From an uncultured Clostridia bacterium (GTDB lineage Bacteria > Bacillota > Clostridia > TANB77 > CAG-508), in assembly GCA_947629355.1 (NCBI GenBank), contig CANRDJ010000006.1, forward strand, positions 1 through 48,182: a stretch of DNA of 48,182 nt, written 5' to 3'. Positions 29,601 through 40,094 of this stretch are shown here, one piece after another. The notes beneath the pieces are model-generated. The model was given only the letters and a program-made list of their open reading frames with translations, had not been told where the DNA came from and did no database searches. The position numbers were made by a program, and so were the translations under genes. Numbering within the stretch: the stretch's first letter is position 1; every line of letters begins with the position of its first letter.

Positions 29601-31292
29601 ATGGAGTACAAAAAATTTCAAATAATAGAATACAAAGGAATAAAAGGACCACTTGATGTTGATATTAGTAAAAATAGATTAATACCATTAGTGGGAATTA
29701 ACGAATGTGGCAAAACAACTATTTTAAAGGCTATATTTTGTTTTGATTATATTAATGATAACGCTTATGGAGGAACTCATTTAGAAAGATTGGAAAATTT
29801 GTATTCTTCAGATAGTGGTGAACAACCTAGAATATGTGCTTTTATAAAAACAAATAAAGAAGAATTTGTAAATATTATTGCTAATTTCAAAGAGGATAGC
29901 TCAAAAATTAATGTAACAGAAGAAACTTACCAAAAAATACAAGAATTAGAAGATTTCGGGGAAATAATAATTACAAGAGATTTGCTTTCAAAAACATATA
30001 GTGCTAATATAATAGATTTTCTTAATGAAACAGTGCAAAATACCATTTGTAAAGAGATAATTAGATCTGAGTTACCCTATATATTATATAGTGATGATTT
30101 TAATGATAGACCTGCTAGTACTATTACTATAAGTAAACAAGAAAAAACAGAATGGCTAGAAATTTATGAACGAGTTTTTGAAAATGCAGGACATAATTTA
30201 TATGATGTTGTAGAAGAAAAAAATGAAGAAAAAAGGTCTACAATAATCGATAACGTTGTTTTAAAATTAAATAATAATCTAACTAAAACATGGAACAAGT
30301 TTAAATTAGGCAGTTTGTTTTCAAAAATGAAAATATCTTTGAAGATAGATGTTGAAAAGAAAAAAATATTTGTTAAAATTATAGAAGAAAAAAACGGACA
30401 AAATTATCATTTTAAAATTGATGATAGAAGTAAAGGTTTTATTTGGTATTATAACTTTACAATGAAATTAATGTATAATCCTAAATATGTAGGTAAGGAA
30501 GATAGAACAATATTCTTATTAGATGAACCAGGTTCTTATTTGCATGCAAATGCACAGGACAACTTATGTAAAAAGTTAATGGAAATTTCACAAAAAAATG
30601 GGATCGTAATTTATTGTACTCATTCACACCATATGTTGAACCCAGAGTATGTGTCTTTAAATAATATTATGATTGTTCAAAAAGAAAAGAAAAATCTTAT
30701 AACTTTAAAAAAAGCTACAGAATTAAATACAGATGTAACAAAAAATCATGCATTTCAACCAATATATGAAGCTTTACAATTACCTTTTTACAATAATTTA
30801 TCAAAGGAAGATTTAGTTATAGCTGTAGAAGGAATATATGATAAATATGCAATTGAGTTATTTAGTGATTTAGATGATAATATGAAAATATTTCCTAGTA
30901 CATCTTGTGAAGATATAATTAAGAATATTCCATACTTTATATTATATAACATAAAATATATAATTGTTTGGGACAATGATAAAGCTGGTAGAGACTCAAA
31001 GGATAAAGCAAGAGATATATTTGGAGATGAAGAAGCCAAAAAATTTAAGACATTACACAATAAAAATGGAAAAGACAGAAGAATGGAAGAAATGTTTGAA
31101 AATGATGATATAAATAGTATAAAAGAAAAGCTTAAATTACCTAAAGAGAGTAGTTATGAAACTGTATTAAGTACATTATACTATAGTAAACAAAAAAATA
31201 AAGCAAAAGATTGGGTTAGTGAGGATACAAAAAATAACTTTGAAATATTAATTAAAATTATTAATAAGACATTGACAGAAAATTATAATTAA
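29601..31292 (+). CDS. OLD-like AAA ATPase with TOPRIM-type C-terminal region (putative ATP-dependent nuclease)
   Basis: VGINECGKTTILKAI Walker A, FLLDEPGSYLHANAQ Walker B, VIAVEGIYDKYAIELF and IIVWDNDKAGRDS TOPRIM-like motifs. Confidence 0.8.
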   Translation: MEYKKFQIIEYKGIKGPLDVDISKNRLIPLVGINECGKTTILKAIFCFDYINDNAYGGTHLERLENLYSSDSGEQPRICAFIKTNKEEFVNIIANFKEDSSKINVTEETYQKIQELEDFGEIIITRDLLSKTYSANIIDFLNETVQNTICKEIIRSELPYILYSDDFNDRPASTITISKQEKTEWLEIYERVFENAGHNLYDVVEEKNEEKRSTIIDNVVLKLNNNLTKTWNKFKLGSLFSKMKISLKIDVEKKKIFVKIIEEKNGQNYHFKIDDRSKGFIWYYNFTMKLMYNPKYVGKEDRTIFLLDEPGSYLHANAQDNLCKKLMEISQKNGIVIYCTHSHHMLNPEYVSLNNIMIVQKEKKNLITLKKATELNTDVTKNHAFQPIYEALQLPFYNNLSKEDLVIAVEGIYDKYAIELFSDLDDNMKIFPSTSCEDIIKNIPYFILYNIKYIIVWDNDKAGRDSKDKARDIFGDEEAKKFKTLHNKNGKDRRMEEMFENDDINSIKEKLKLPKESSYETVLSTLYYSKQKNKAKDWVSEDTKNNFEILIKIINKTLTENYN

Positions 31293-31425
31293 TATTATTA
31301 AATTGATGCAGATTGTCAAATATTACAATTTGTTTGGTTTTGATTGCAAATTCACATAAAAAGTGATATAATATTTTCAACCATTTTGGTACAAGCATGG
31401 CAAATAAACAAAGGAGGTTATTCTT

Positions 31426-31854
31426 ATGTTTGGACTTTTCAAAAAGAAAAAGGAAAATGCGAAAAAGGAGGTACGGGAAAGCCCAGAAATAGCTAAAGCA
31501 AGAAAGTATCTTGAAAGCACACATCCGACTCATTCTTTTCTTTATGGTGAGCAACCGTTTCACTATATCGAAACATCTGAAAAAGGCGAATTCAAAAGAT
31601 ATCATTTCTACCAAGGTTTTGATAAGAGACTGATATATGTTGTCTTATCAGACGAGGAAAGAAATGAAATCACGAACGTCTTTAAAGAAAAGATGGGTGA
31701 TTCGTATGCATACCAGGATACAATCATCTTAGGAAATGTAATCCAACACCGTTTCTATCGCCCGAAAGCTTTTAATACATCGATTACTTTTATGACTGAT
31801 GATGGAGAAATCTGGGGTGGAAATTTCGCAATGGACGAAGAACTGTTTGATTAA
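31426..31854 (+). CDS. Hypothetical protein of foreign composition
   Basis: RBS aaaggagg; codon usage less AT-rich than neighbours; contains in-frame CGG at 31474. Confidence 0.5.
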   Translation: MFGLFKKKKENAKKEVRESPEIAKARKYLESTHPTHSFLYGEQPFHYIETSEKGEFKRYHFYQGFDKRLIYVVLSDEERNEITNVFKEKMGDSYAYQDTIILGNVIQHRFYRPKAFNTSITFMTDDGEIWGGNFAMDEELFD

Positions 31855-31896
31855 GCTATGCAATGAGGGGACTGATTAAGTCCCCTCAAAATCTTT

Positions 31897-33078
31897 TTAA
31901 TACATTTCTAAATCTTTAAATTCTTCTTCATGTTCAATTTGTTTTTCTGCATCTATGTAAGTATCTGTATCTAATTCAAATTTTCGTATTAATTCATCGT
32001 CTTCAGATACAGACAGCTTATGAGAAATCCAAATAAAGACTTTTTTTAATGTTTGTTTTAATGTATTTATAATATTTCTTAAATAATTATTTTCACTTTC
32101 TAAGTGATAAATTTCATTTTCATATTTAGCTTGAATTTTTTTAGTTTCTTCTTTTAATTTAACAGAGTAATTATTTTCAATAGATTCACATTTTTCTTTA
32201 AATTCAGTATTCTCATCTAGAATTGGTTTTATTTGTTTCTCATATTTTATAGCTTTATCAACTGTTTTGATTTGTTTATTTAAAGCAATAGCGAGCGAAG
32301 CATTTTGTTTCTGTAATTCTTTTATAGCTTTATCTTTCTGCTTTATAATTTGTTCCTGAATTTTTTCATCTCTATTTTTAATTGTCCATCTAAAATTTGA
32401 AATACTAGGAACTTCTGGTAATTCTATTTTTATATCTTTTAATAATGTTTTATTTTCTTCAAAGTTTGTAATATTTTTATAATCTTTAACTGATAAATGA
32501 ACTCTCTCACTCGGATTTCCACGTTGTAAATCAAAATTATTTGATACTATGTAATTATAAAATGCATCTTGTAATTGCCTATAACTATCTTTTTCTTTCC
32601 AAAATTCACTACAAGCGATCTTATCAATATTATTTCCTTTTTTATCATTCGTATGAATTACTGGAATGAAAACTAAATGCATATGTGGACTTTCTTCATC
32701 CATATGTACTTTTGCAGAGAGAATATACTGTTCTCCTAAATCTTTATATTCGCAAACAAATTTATATGCAGTTTCAAAATATCTTTTAGTTTCTTTTTCT
32801 CCAATATTATCAAAAAAATCTTTATTAGAAGTAATAATGTATTCACAAGCAATATTGCTTACTGTTTTTATTTGTCCTTTTAAATTATATTTTTCTTTAA
32901 GTAAATCAAATTCTTTTTCATATGAATGAGTACAGTCTTTTAATGAATAATTAAGGTATGATAATTCTTCATTTATATTTTTATTAGAATAGTTTTTATT
33001 TTTCCTTTCGTTGTGTCTATATATTCCTTTTAGATTTTCTCTTTTGTATTTTGCATTTCTAATTATTGCATAACTCAT
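31897..33078 (-). CDS. mobV: MobV-family relaxase (Pre/Mob plasmid recombination protein)
   Basis: MSYAIIRNAKYKRENLKGIYRHNERKN, ILSAKVHMDEESPHMHLVFIPV HxDExxPHxH motif, long coiled coil. Confidence 0.88.
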   Translation of the reverse strand: MSYAIIRNAKYKRENLKGIYRHNERKNKNYSNKNINEELSYLNYSLKDCTHSYEKEFDLLKEKYNLKGQIKTVSNIACEYIITSNKDFFDNIGEKETKRYFETAYKFVCEYKDLGEQYILSAKVHMDEESPHMHLVFIPVIHTNDKKGNNIDKIACSEFWKEKDSYRQLQDAFYNYIVSNNFDLQRGNPSERVHLSVKDYKNITNFEENKTLLKDIKIELPEVPSISNFRWTIKNRDEKIQEQIIKQKDKAIKELQKQNASLAIALNKQIKTVDKAIKYEKQIKPILDENTEFKEKCESIENNYSVKLKEETKKIQAKYENEIYHLESENNYLRNIINTLKQTLKKVFIWISHKLSVSEDDELIRKFELDTDTYIDAEKQIEHEEEFKDLEMY

Positions 33079-33190
33079 ATAGGTATTCCTCCTTTTCTAG
33101 CACAGTCAATAACACTATGTTAATTTAAATATTTGTTCATTTTTGGATTGTGTTGTAACACACTACAACACTTTTTTAGCCTCTTGGCAA

Positions 33191-33226
33191 AAAGTGTAAG
33201 TGTGGCAGGGTAAACCCCACACCCCA
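33191..33226. promoter_or_regulatory. Candidate oriT of the mobilizable element
   Basis: AAAGTGTAAGTGTGGCAGGGTAAACCCCACACC inverted repeat upstream of the relaxase gene. Confidence 0.35.
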
Positions 33227-33892
33227 AACCTAAAAAAGCTAAAGCATTTTTAGGTTATTTAATAAAAATTTGCTTAATGCAATTTTTATTAAATTCACTT
33301 TAGCTAAATAAAGTAGAAACCAGAGGAAGTGAGCTAAAGTGAAAAGGTGTAATAATCCCATTCATAAAAAATAGAATTATTACACCTATATTAGCTGAAA
33401 CCGTCGGTCGTTCGCCTTGTTTCATAGGTAGTCTAGTAAGTAGCCTTTGCTACTGTAATTGCTGATGTAGGTAAACATCTTTGTTCATACTTGCCCAAAC
33501 TTTTTACAATTACAAATCCCTTTCAAGTTTTGCCACCGAATACTCTTTTATTATTGTGAGTCTGTGTTCTAAAATCTCACTCACGCATTTTGCATAAATA
33601 GACCGTTTATACGAATACGAATGAATTTTATAGCATCGGCTCATTACACCTAGCACTTTTATAGAGGTACTGCATTTCTCTCACAATAAAAAAAGACATT
33701 TGTAACTTTTACATTACAAATGACTTTCTTAATTTAATATTTAATTATCTTTGCCCTCACAATAGATTTTAGGCTAAATAAGATTGTAAAGTAATAAACA
33801 ATGCCTATAATAAATGTAGGCATAAAATTTCTTGTACAAAATAAGTAGTTACATATATATTTTCTTTTAGGATAGTTTACAAACACACACCA

Positions 33893-34195
33893 CATGGTGT
33901 AGGAGTATATCCTCAAGCAGCAGCAGGATGGCCATGGAATGCAGCAACTATAGCTGTAAAAGGTGATCCAATTGCAGATTTACAAGAAGACTTAGCTGCA
34001 GAACAAAAAGCAAGAGCAACTTATGAAAAATTAATAGATTTATGCAAAGATGACCAAGATGTAATTGACCCACTTCGTTTCTTAAGAGAAAGAGAAGTAG
34101 TCCACTTCCAAAGATTTGGAGAAGCATTACGTGGAGTACAAGATAAACTTGCAGAGAAGAAATTTTATATGAACAATAATAATAATTGTAAATAA
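33893..34195 (+). pseudogene. cotJC: 3' part of the interrupted cotJC
   Basis: CATGGTGTAGGAGTATATCC... encodes GVGVYPQAAAGWPWNAATIAVKGDPIADLQEDLAAEQKARATYEKLIDLC...KKFYMNNNNNCK. Confidence 0.9.
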
Positions 34196-34501
34196 ATAAA
34201 AATCTTCGGCTATTTCAAAATAACCGAGGATTTTTTTATATTATACTTCTAATTTTTTCAATAATCATATTTAAAGCAACTTGATTTTGTCCACCTTCAG
34301 GAACAATTATATCTGCAAATTTATTTTATTTATAAAAATTATTTTGATTTGCGAATGTTGTTATTTATTAAAGCGAATGATATAATAATTTTTAGGAGAA
34401 TGCTATTTAATGTACGATGAAAGTAATAATCTTTGCTACAAAGTTGTTATGAATAATGCTAGCTATGTAAAAATAAATGCTATTACTGGAAATATAATTG
34501 A
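34161..34501. repeat. ~340-bp direct repeat, left copy, flanking the rhuM-like gene
   Basis: Near-identical to 35588-35933: shares aatcttcggctatttcaaaataac, cttgattttgtccaccttcaggaacaattatatctgcaaat, atgtacgatgaaagtaataatctttgc. Confidence 0.9.
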
Positions 34502-34556
34502 CAAAAGAACGAATGTTTGATAATATATAGCTGATAAGAAATGAGGTCTATATTAT

Positions 34557-35600
34557 ATGGATAATAAAGTAATTGGAACTGAAAATAATATTGTATTTTA
34601 TACTGATGAAGAAGGAAATTTGCAAATAGAAGTTGTTTTACAAGATGAAAATGTTTGGCTAAATGTAAACGCAATAGCGGAATTATTTGATGTGCAAAGG
34701 CCAGCTATTGTTAAACATATAAATAATATTTATAATGAGCAAGAATTAGATAGAAATTCAACTTGTTCCATTTTGGAACAAGTTCAAAAAGAAGGAAATA
34801 GACATGTAACTAGAAAAAGAGAATACTATAACTTAGATATGATTATTTCTATAGGTTTTAGGGTAAATTCCAAAAAAGCAATTAAATTTAGAACTTGGGC
34901 AAATAAATTAATAAAAGAATACATAATAAAAGGTTTTGCTTTGGATGATAGTAGATTTATAAAAGGTGGTAAAGTAAATAATCAATACTTTAGTGATTTA
35001 TTAGAAAGAATAAAAACCATTCGTGCAAGTGAAAGAATGGCTTATCAAAAAATAACAGATTTATTTATAGCAACATCTATTGATTATGATAAGAAATCTG
35101 AAGAAGCATATTTGTTTTTCAAGATTGTTCAAAATAAATTACATTATGCTATAACTGGTCGTACTGCAGCAGAACTAATTTATGAAAGAGCAAATGCAGA
35201 GAAGGAACATATGGGATTAACAACATGGGAAGAAGCACCAGATGGAATGATATATAAATATGATGTTAGTATAGCAAAGAATTATTTAAATGAAGAAGAA
35301 ATAAGAAAATTGAATAATTTAACTACATTCTTTCTAGATTATGCAGAAGCAATGGCAGAAGAAAGTCAAGTAATGACAATGAAAAATTGGATAGAAGAAA
35401 CCGATAACTTGTTAAAGTTTAGAAAAAAAGAAATATTGAAAACATCAGGGAAAATTTCACATAAGCAAGCGATTAAAAAAGCAAATACAGAATATGAAAA
35501 ATTCAGAGTCAAACAAGATATGCAGTATATTTCTAGTATGGATAAAATGTATCAAAGATATTTGAATGAAAATAAATCAAATAGAAAAAATTTTATATGA
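34557..35600 (+). CDS. RhuM-family protein
   Basis: NNIVFYTDEEGNLQIEVVLQDENVWLNVNAIAELFDVQRPAIVKHINNIYNEQEL...YYNLDMIISIGFRVNSKKAIKFRTWANKLIKEYIIKGF. Confidence 0.85.
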   Translation: MDNKVIGTENNIVFYTDEEGNLQIEVVLQDENVWLNVNAIAELFDVQRPAIVKHINNIYNEQELDRNSTCSILEQVQKEGNRHVTRKREYYNLDMIISIGFRVNSKKAIKFRTWANKLIKEYIIKGFALDDSRFIKGGKVNNQYFSDLLERIKTIRASERMAYQKITDLFIATSIDYDKKSEEAYLFFKIVQNKLHYAITGRTAAELIYERANAEKEHMGLTTWEEAPDGMIYKYDVSIAKNYLNEEEIRKLNNLTTFFLDYAEAMAEESQVMTMKNWIEETDNLLKFRKKEILKTSGKISHKQAIKKANTEYEKFRVKQDMQYISSMDKMYQRYLNENKSNRKNFI

Positions 35601-35933
35601 ACAATAACAATATGAATTGCAAATAGATAAAAAATCTTCGGCTATTTCAAAATAACTGAAGATTTTTTTACATTATACTTCTAATTTTTTCAATAACCAT
35701 ATTTAAATCAACTTGATTTTGTCCACCTTCAGGAACAATTATATCTGCAAATCTATTTTATTTATAAAAATTATTTTGATTTGCGAATGTTGTTATTTAT
35801 TAAAGTGAATGATATAATAATTTTTAGGAGAATGCTATTTAATGTACGATGAAAGTAATAATCTTTGCTACAAAGTTGTTATGAATAATGTTAGCTATGT
35901 AAAAATAAATGCTATTTCTGGAAAAATAATTGA
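35588..35933. repeat. ~340-bp direct repeat, right copy
   Basis: See 34161-34501. Confidence 0.9.
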
Positions 35934-36183
35934 TACATATTTTTTTAATGGAATTTACTATTGATATTGAAAGTAGGGAAGTAAAGTTTAACACATTGCC
36001 TTTACACATAGAAGGACAAGCATTCTAGTATTAATCAATTGGCAAAAAAGTTATGCAAAAATGATGCAGAAATTCACCATATGAACCACTAAAAAATGCC
36101 TATTAGAGTATTCAAGTACACTAGATGAATTTAAAAATTCACCAAGTGTACTAATTTAATTTATGACTAGAATATTATATAAA

Positions 36184-36993
36184 TTAATAATTTAAAAATT
36201 TTATTAAAGACCTATTAAATTCATCTTTAACATCATAAAATGCACCATGCCCAGCATTTTCAAATGGAAATAAAATTGAAGAACGAATATTATTATGCAT
36301 AATTTCTGCCATAGGAAAAGGACATATTTTATCTTCCTTTCCATGAAAAATAGCTGTTGGAACATGAATATATTTTAACGAATCAAATATATCTTCATCC
36401 CTAAGAGCAATTAAAGAATTCATTTCTCCTATTCCAGAAGCACTATTACTTAAATTTTGAAACCAGTTTTTAAATGCTATCGAAGGCCTTTTGTAAAAAA
36501 ACATATTTCCGAAATTTTCATTTAAAGCTGGTCTGTCATTATATCCTAGCTTTATTAAATCATTGGTAGATTCTATTGTTTGACCATATGGATTATTTGT
36601 AGTTTTTGAATATGAAGGAACAGCAGAATCAAGCAAGCATAATTTTCTAACACCATATCCATTATACATTTGCATATATTTAGTAGCAATTGCTCCTCCC
36701 ATTGAAAAACCTAGTAAATCAAAATTTGATAAATTTAAAGCATATATTACATAATATAAATCAGTTGCAAATTGATTATAATTATATCCATTACTTGTTT
36801 CATCAGAATTTCCAAATCCTCTTAAATCAATACTTATAACTCTATATCCATTTTTTATTAAATCTGGTAATTGATATTCAAACATCTTATGTGATAAAGG
36901 CCAACCATGAATTAAAACAATTGTCTTATATGCATTTGGATTTAATTCGTAAACTGCAATATTTGCATTATCATTTGATGAAATAAAAAACAT
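36184..36993 (-). CDS. Alpha/beta hydrolase
   Basis: TIVLIHGWPLSHKMFEYQLPDLIKNGYRVISIDLRGFGNSD, LGFSMGGAIA, GHGAFYD. Confidence 0.88.
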   Translation of the reverse strand: MFFISSNDNANIAVYELNPNAYKTIVLIHGWPLSHKMFEYQLPDLIKNGYRVISIDLRGFGNSDETSNGYNYNQFATDLYYVIYALNLSNFDLLGFSMGGAIATKYMQMYNGYGVRKLCLLDSAVPSYSKTTNNPYGQTIESTNDLIKLGYNDRPALNENFGNMFFYKRPSIAFKNWFQNLSNSASGIGEMNSLIALRDEDIFDSLKYIHVPTAIFHGKEDKICPFPMAEIMHNNIRSSILFPFENAGHGAFYDVKDEFNRSLIKFLNY

Positions 36994-37278
36994 TAAAATC
37001 TCCTTCTTTCATAAATAGTAATATATAATATGGAAATATAAAAAAATAGTGATAAATGCAGTATAGTGAATATAATAATAGTGGATATTTAATATCTACT
37101 ATTATTAAAAATGTGAGTCGCAACCCTATTTGCGTCGAATATATAAACTAGTTTTATGAAAAACTAAAAGTCCACTAAGTAATTTAGTATACTTAAGTGG
37201 ACCTTTTCTATTTGTTTTTTAGCATCATTTGTGATACAATAGAAAACAATAAATGTAAGAAAAAGGAAAATATAGTAA

Positions 37279-40074
37279 ATGAATGAAGAAGAAATATTAA
37301 TTATTTTAAAAGGAGAGGACAAAACAAAAGAAGTAGAGTACTATTCAGAAGTAAATAATAAAAAAATAAATGTAAAATTTTTTAATAAAGAAGATATTTA
37401 TCCATATAACAAAGCAAATGTACTTATAATAGAAGAACATGAAAATATTAATTTAAAGAATAAAGACATTTATTATAACAATCAAATATTATTTAACGTA
37501 GACAAAGCCATTAAATTTAGGCAATATATAAAAATAATATTTAAAAATGAAGAACCACAGCTTTTTAGATATAATGAAATATCATTAAAGCCTAATTCTA
37601 CAGAAAATTTAAGTAGAGATGTAATAGGGTATTTTAAAGAGATATCTAAATATGTAAAAGATGGAAATAATGAGGAGCAAATTGAAAATAATATAGAGCA
37701 GAGTTTCTTGAATAGAGAATACGGAAAAATTAATTATATAGATAATAACAGTGCTTTAAATTATTATATTAATAAAATTGCTCCTATAAAACCCGAAATA
37801 GAACATTACAATACAATATATCCATTTAGATTTAATTTAAGCCAAAAACAAGCAATGGAAAATGTATATAAAAGTAATATATCAGTTATACAAGGACCTC
37901 CAGGAACAGGAAAAACGCAAACTATTTTAAATATAATAGCAAATTTAGCTATTATGCAAAATAAAACTGTAGCAGTAGTATCAAACAATAATGAAGCGGT
38001 AAAAAACGTAAAAGATAAATTAGCGAAAGATGGATATGATTTTATAGTTGCAGATTTGGGAAATCAAGAAAAAAGAAAAAAATTTTTTGAAGATGTTCAT
38101 CAACCAAATATAGAAAATTTTAAAATACAAGATGAAGAAAAATTATTAGAAAAATTAGATATATTAAATAAACAGCTAAATGAATTGCTTGAAAAAAACA
38201 ATAAAAAAGCTATTTTAGAAAAAGAAATAAATGATTATAAATTAGAGCAAAAATATTTTGAAGAATACTATAAAAATCAAGATATTGATAAAATTGAAGA
38301 AATGTCTTTTTATCATAAAACAAATGATAGAATATTAGAATTTCTATTAGATAGCCAATTACTATATGAAGGTAAAATAAAATTTGAATGGCTACATAAG
38401 ATTAAATTAATACTTAAGTATGGTATAAAAAATTTAAAACAATTGGATAAGCATTTAATAGACATTATATTACAATTACAAAAAGAATATTATGAAAAAA
38501 AGCTTGAAAGTTTAAATAAAGAATTTATAAATATAAAGCAAAAATTAAAAGTACACAATTTTGAAAAATTACAAAAAGAGCATCAGGAAATTTCTGAAAA
38601 AATTTTTAAAAGCAAGCTATATAAAAGATATAACGGAAAAACTAATAAATTCAGTTATGAAAATTACCAAGAAGATATGGAAGAGTTTGTGCAAGCATTT
38701 CCTATAATATTAAGTACTACTTATTCATTAAGAAATTCTATAAAAAATGGTTTTATGTTTGATTATGTGATTATGGATGAATCTTCACAAGTAGACTTAT
38801 TAGCTGGTTCACTTGCTTTATCTTGTGCAAAAAATGCAATAATAGTTGGAGATGAAAAACAATTACCACAAATAGTAGATGAAAGTATAAAAGAAAAAAT
38901 ATCAAATTGTGATGTTGACATTTGTCATGATTATTTTCAAAATAGTATGTTAAAAGCAATTACAAGAACTTATGGAGATACAATACCAGAGCAAACTTTA
39001 AAAGAACATTATAGATGTCATCCTAAAATCATAGAATTTTGTAATAAAAGATTCTATAACAATGAATTAATTGCATTTTCAAAAAAAGAACATTTGAAAG
39101 TTAAAAAACCACTAGTTTTATATTATACAGCTGAAGGCAATCACATGAGAAAAATAAAAAAAGGCACAAAAACACAAACATATAATTATCGAGAACAAGA
39201 GGTTATAACTGATGAAATTCTTAAACAAAGAGTCTTGAAGGATGATAGAGTAAATTTATATGGTGATGATGAAATAGGAATTATTACTCCATATAGAAAA
39301 CAAGCAGATAATATACAAAACGCAACTGAAAAAGAAATTAAAAGCGATACTGTTCATAAATTTCAAGGAAGAGAAAAGAAATTGATGATATTTTCTACAG
39401 TTTTAGATAGTTCGACTAGAGGAAAAATGGGAATAGATTTTGTTGATAAAGCATGCATGGTAAATGTAGCAGTATCAAGAGCAATAGAACAATTTGTAAT
39501 TGTTACTGATAATAAATTATTTAATGAAAATGGAAACGACATAAAAGCATTGCTAAAATATATCAAATATAACGAATTGGATTCTGATATAATTAATAGT
39601 CAAATAGTTTCAGTATTTGACTTATTATATAAAGATTATTCGAATAAATTAGAAAAATTAAATAGAAGCTTATTACATAGATCAAAATATAAAAGTGAAA
39701 ATATAATGGATACTATCTTAAACAATGAATTTTTAAATGAAGAATTTAAAGACTTTAAATATGAAAGAGAAATACTTATGAGAAATTTATTTAAAAATTT
39801 AGAAAATTTAACTGAAGAAGAAAAAAGATATGTTAACAATGGAGCTAGATTAGATTTCGTTATATATAATAATATGGATAACAAACCTTTGCTATTTATA
39901 GAAGTTGATGGATTTTCATTTCATAAAAATAATCCTAGACAACTAAAAAAGGATAATCTAAAAGATAGTATTTCAAAAAAGAATGGAATTAATATCTTGA
40001 GATTTGAAACAGGTGAGAAGTCTTATGATGAAGAATATATAATAAATGAAATAAAAAAGAAATTAAATATATAA
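37279..40074 (+). CDS. SF1 (UPF1/DNA2-like) helicase with C-terminal PD-(D/E)XK-like nuclease domain
   Basis: QGPPGTGKTQTILNIIANL, YVIMDESSQVD, VGDEKQLPQ, HYRCHPKIIEFCN, VHKFQGREKK, VAVSRAIEQFVIV; C-term LDFVIYNNMDNKPLLFIEVDGFSFH. Confidence 0.85.
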   Translation: MNEEEILIILKGEDKTKEVEYYSEVNNKKINVKFFNKEDIYPYNKANVLIIEEHENINLKNKDIYYNNQILFNVDKAIKFRQYIKIIFKNEEPQLFRYNEISLKPNSTENLSRDVIGYFKEISKYVKDGNNEEQIENNIEQSFLNREYGKINYIDNNSALNYYINKIAPIKPEIEHYNTIYPFRFNLSQKQAMENVYKSNISVIQGPPGTGKTQTILNIIANLAIMQNKTVAVVSNNNEAVKNVKDKLAKDGYDFIVADLGNQEKRKKFFEDVHQPNIENFKIQDEEKLLEKLDILNKQLNELLEKNNKKAILEKEINDYKLEQKYFEEYYKNQDIDKIEEMSFYHKTNDRILEFLLDSQLLYEGKIKFEWLHKIKLILKYGIKNLKQLDKHLIDIILQLQKEYYEKKLESLNKEFINIKQKLKVHNFEKLQKEHQEISEKIFKSKLYKRYNGKTNKFSYENYQEDMEEFVQAFPIILSTTYSLRNSIKNGFMFDYVIMDESSQVDLLAGSLALSCAKNAIIVGDEKQLPQIVDESIKEKISNCDVDICHDYFQNSMLKAITRTYGDTIPEQTLKEHYRCHPKIIEFCNKRFYNNELIAFSKKEHLKVKKPLVLYYTAEGNHMRKIKKGTKTQTYNYREQEVITDEILKQRVLKDDRVNLYGDDEIGIITPYRKQADNIQNATEKEIKSDTVHKFQGREKKLMIFSTVLDSSTRGKMGIDFVDKACMVNVAVSRAIEQFVIVTDNKLFNENGNDIKALLKYIKYNELDSDIINSQIVSVFDLLYKDYSNKLEKLNRSLLHRSKYKSENIMDTILNNEFLNEEFKDFKYEREILMRNLFKNLENLTEEEKRYVNNGARLDFVIYNNMDNKPLLFIEVDGFSFHKNNPRQLKKDNLKDSISKKNGINILRFETGEKSYDEEYIINEIKKKLNI

Positions 40075-40094
40075 AAATTTAAGGAGAAATTAAT

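Larger units (their letters stand above)
25628..33897. mobile_element. Integrative mobilizable element (~8.27 kb) inserted in cotJC by a large serine recombinase
   Basis: Flanked by a CATGG core (25628-25632 and 33893-33897); encodes serine integrase and MobV-type relaxase; joining the inner ends gives an attP-like inverted repeat AAACACACACCACATGGGGTGGGTTTGG. Confidence 0.88.

Noticed and set aside
33734-33916. Minus-strand 60-aa ORF at the right element end
   Set aside because: Overlaps the attR/cotJC junction; no homology or RBS.
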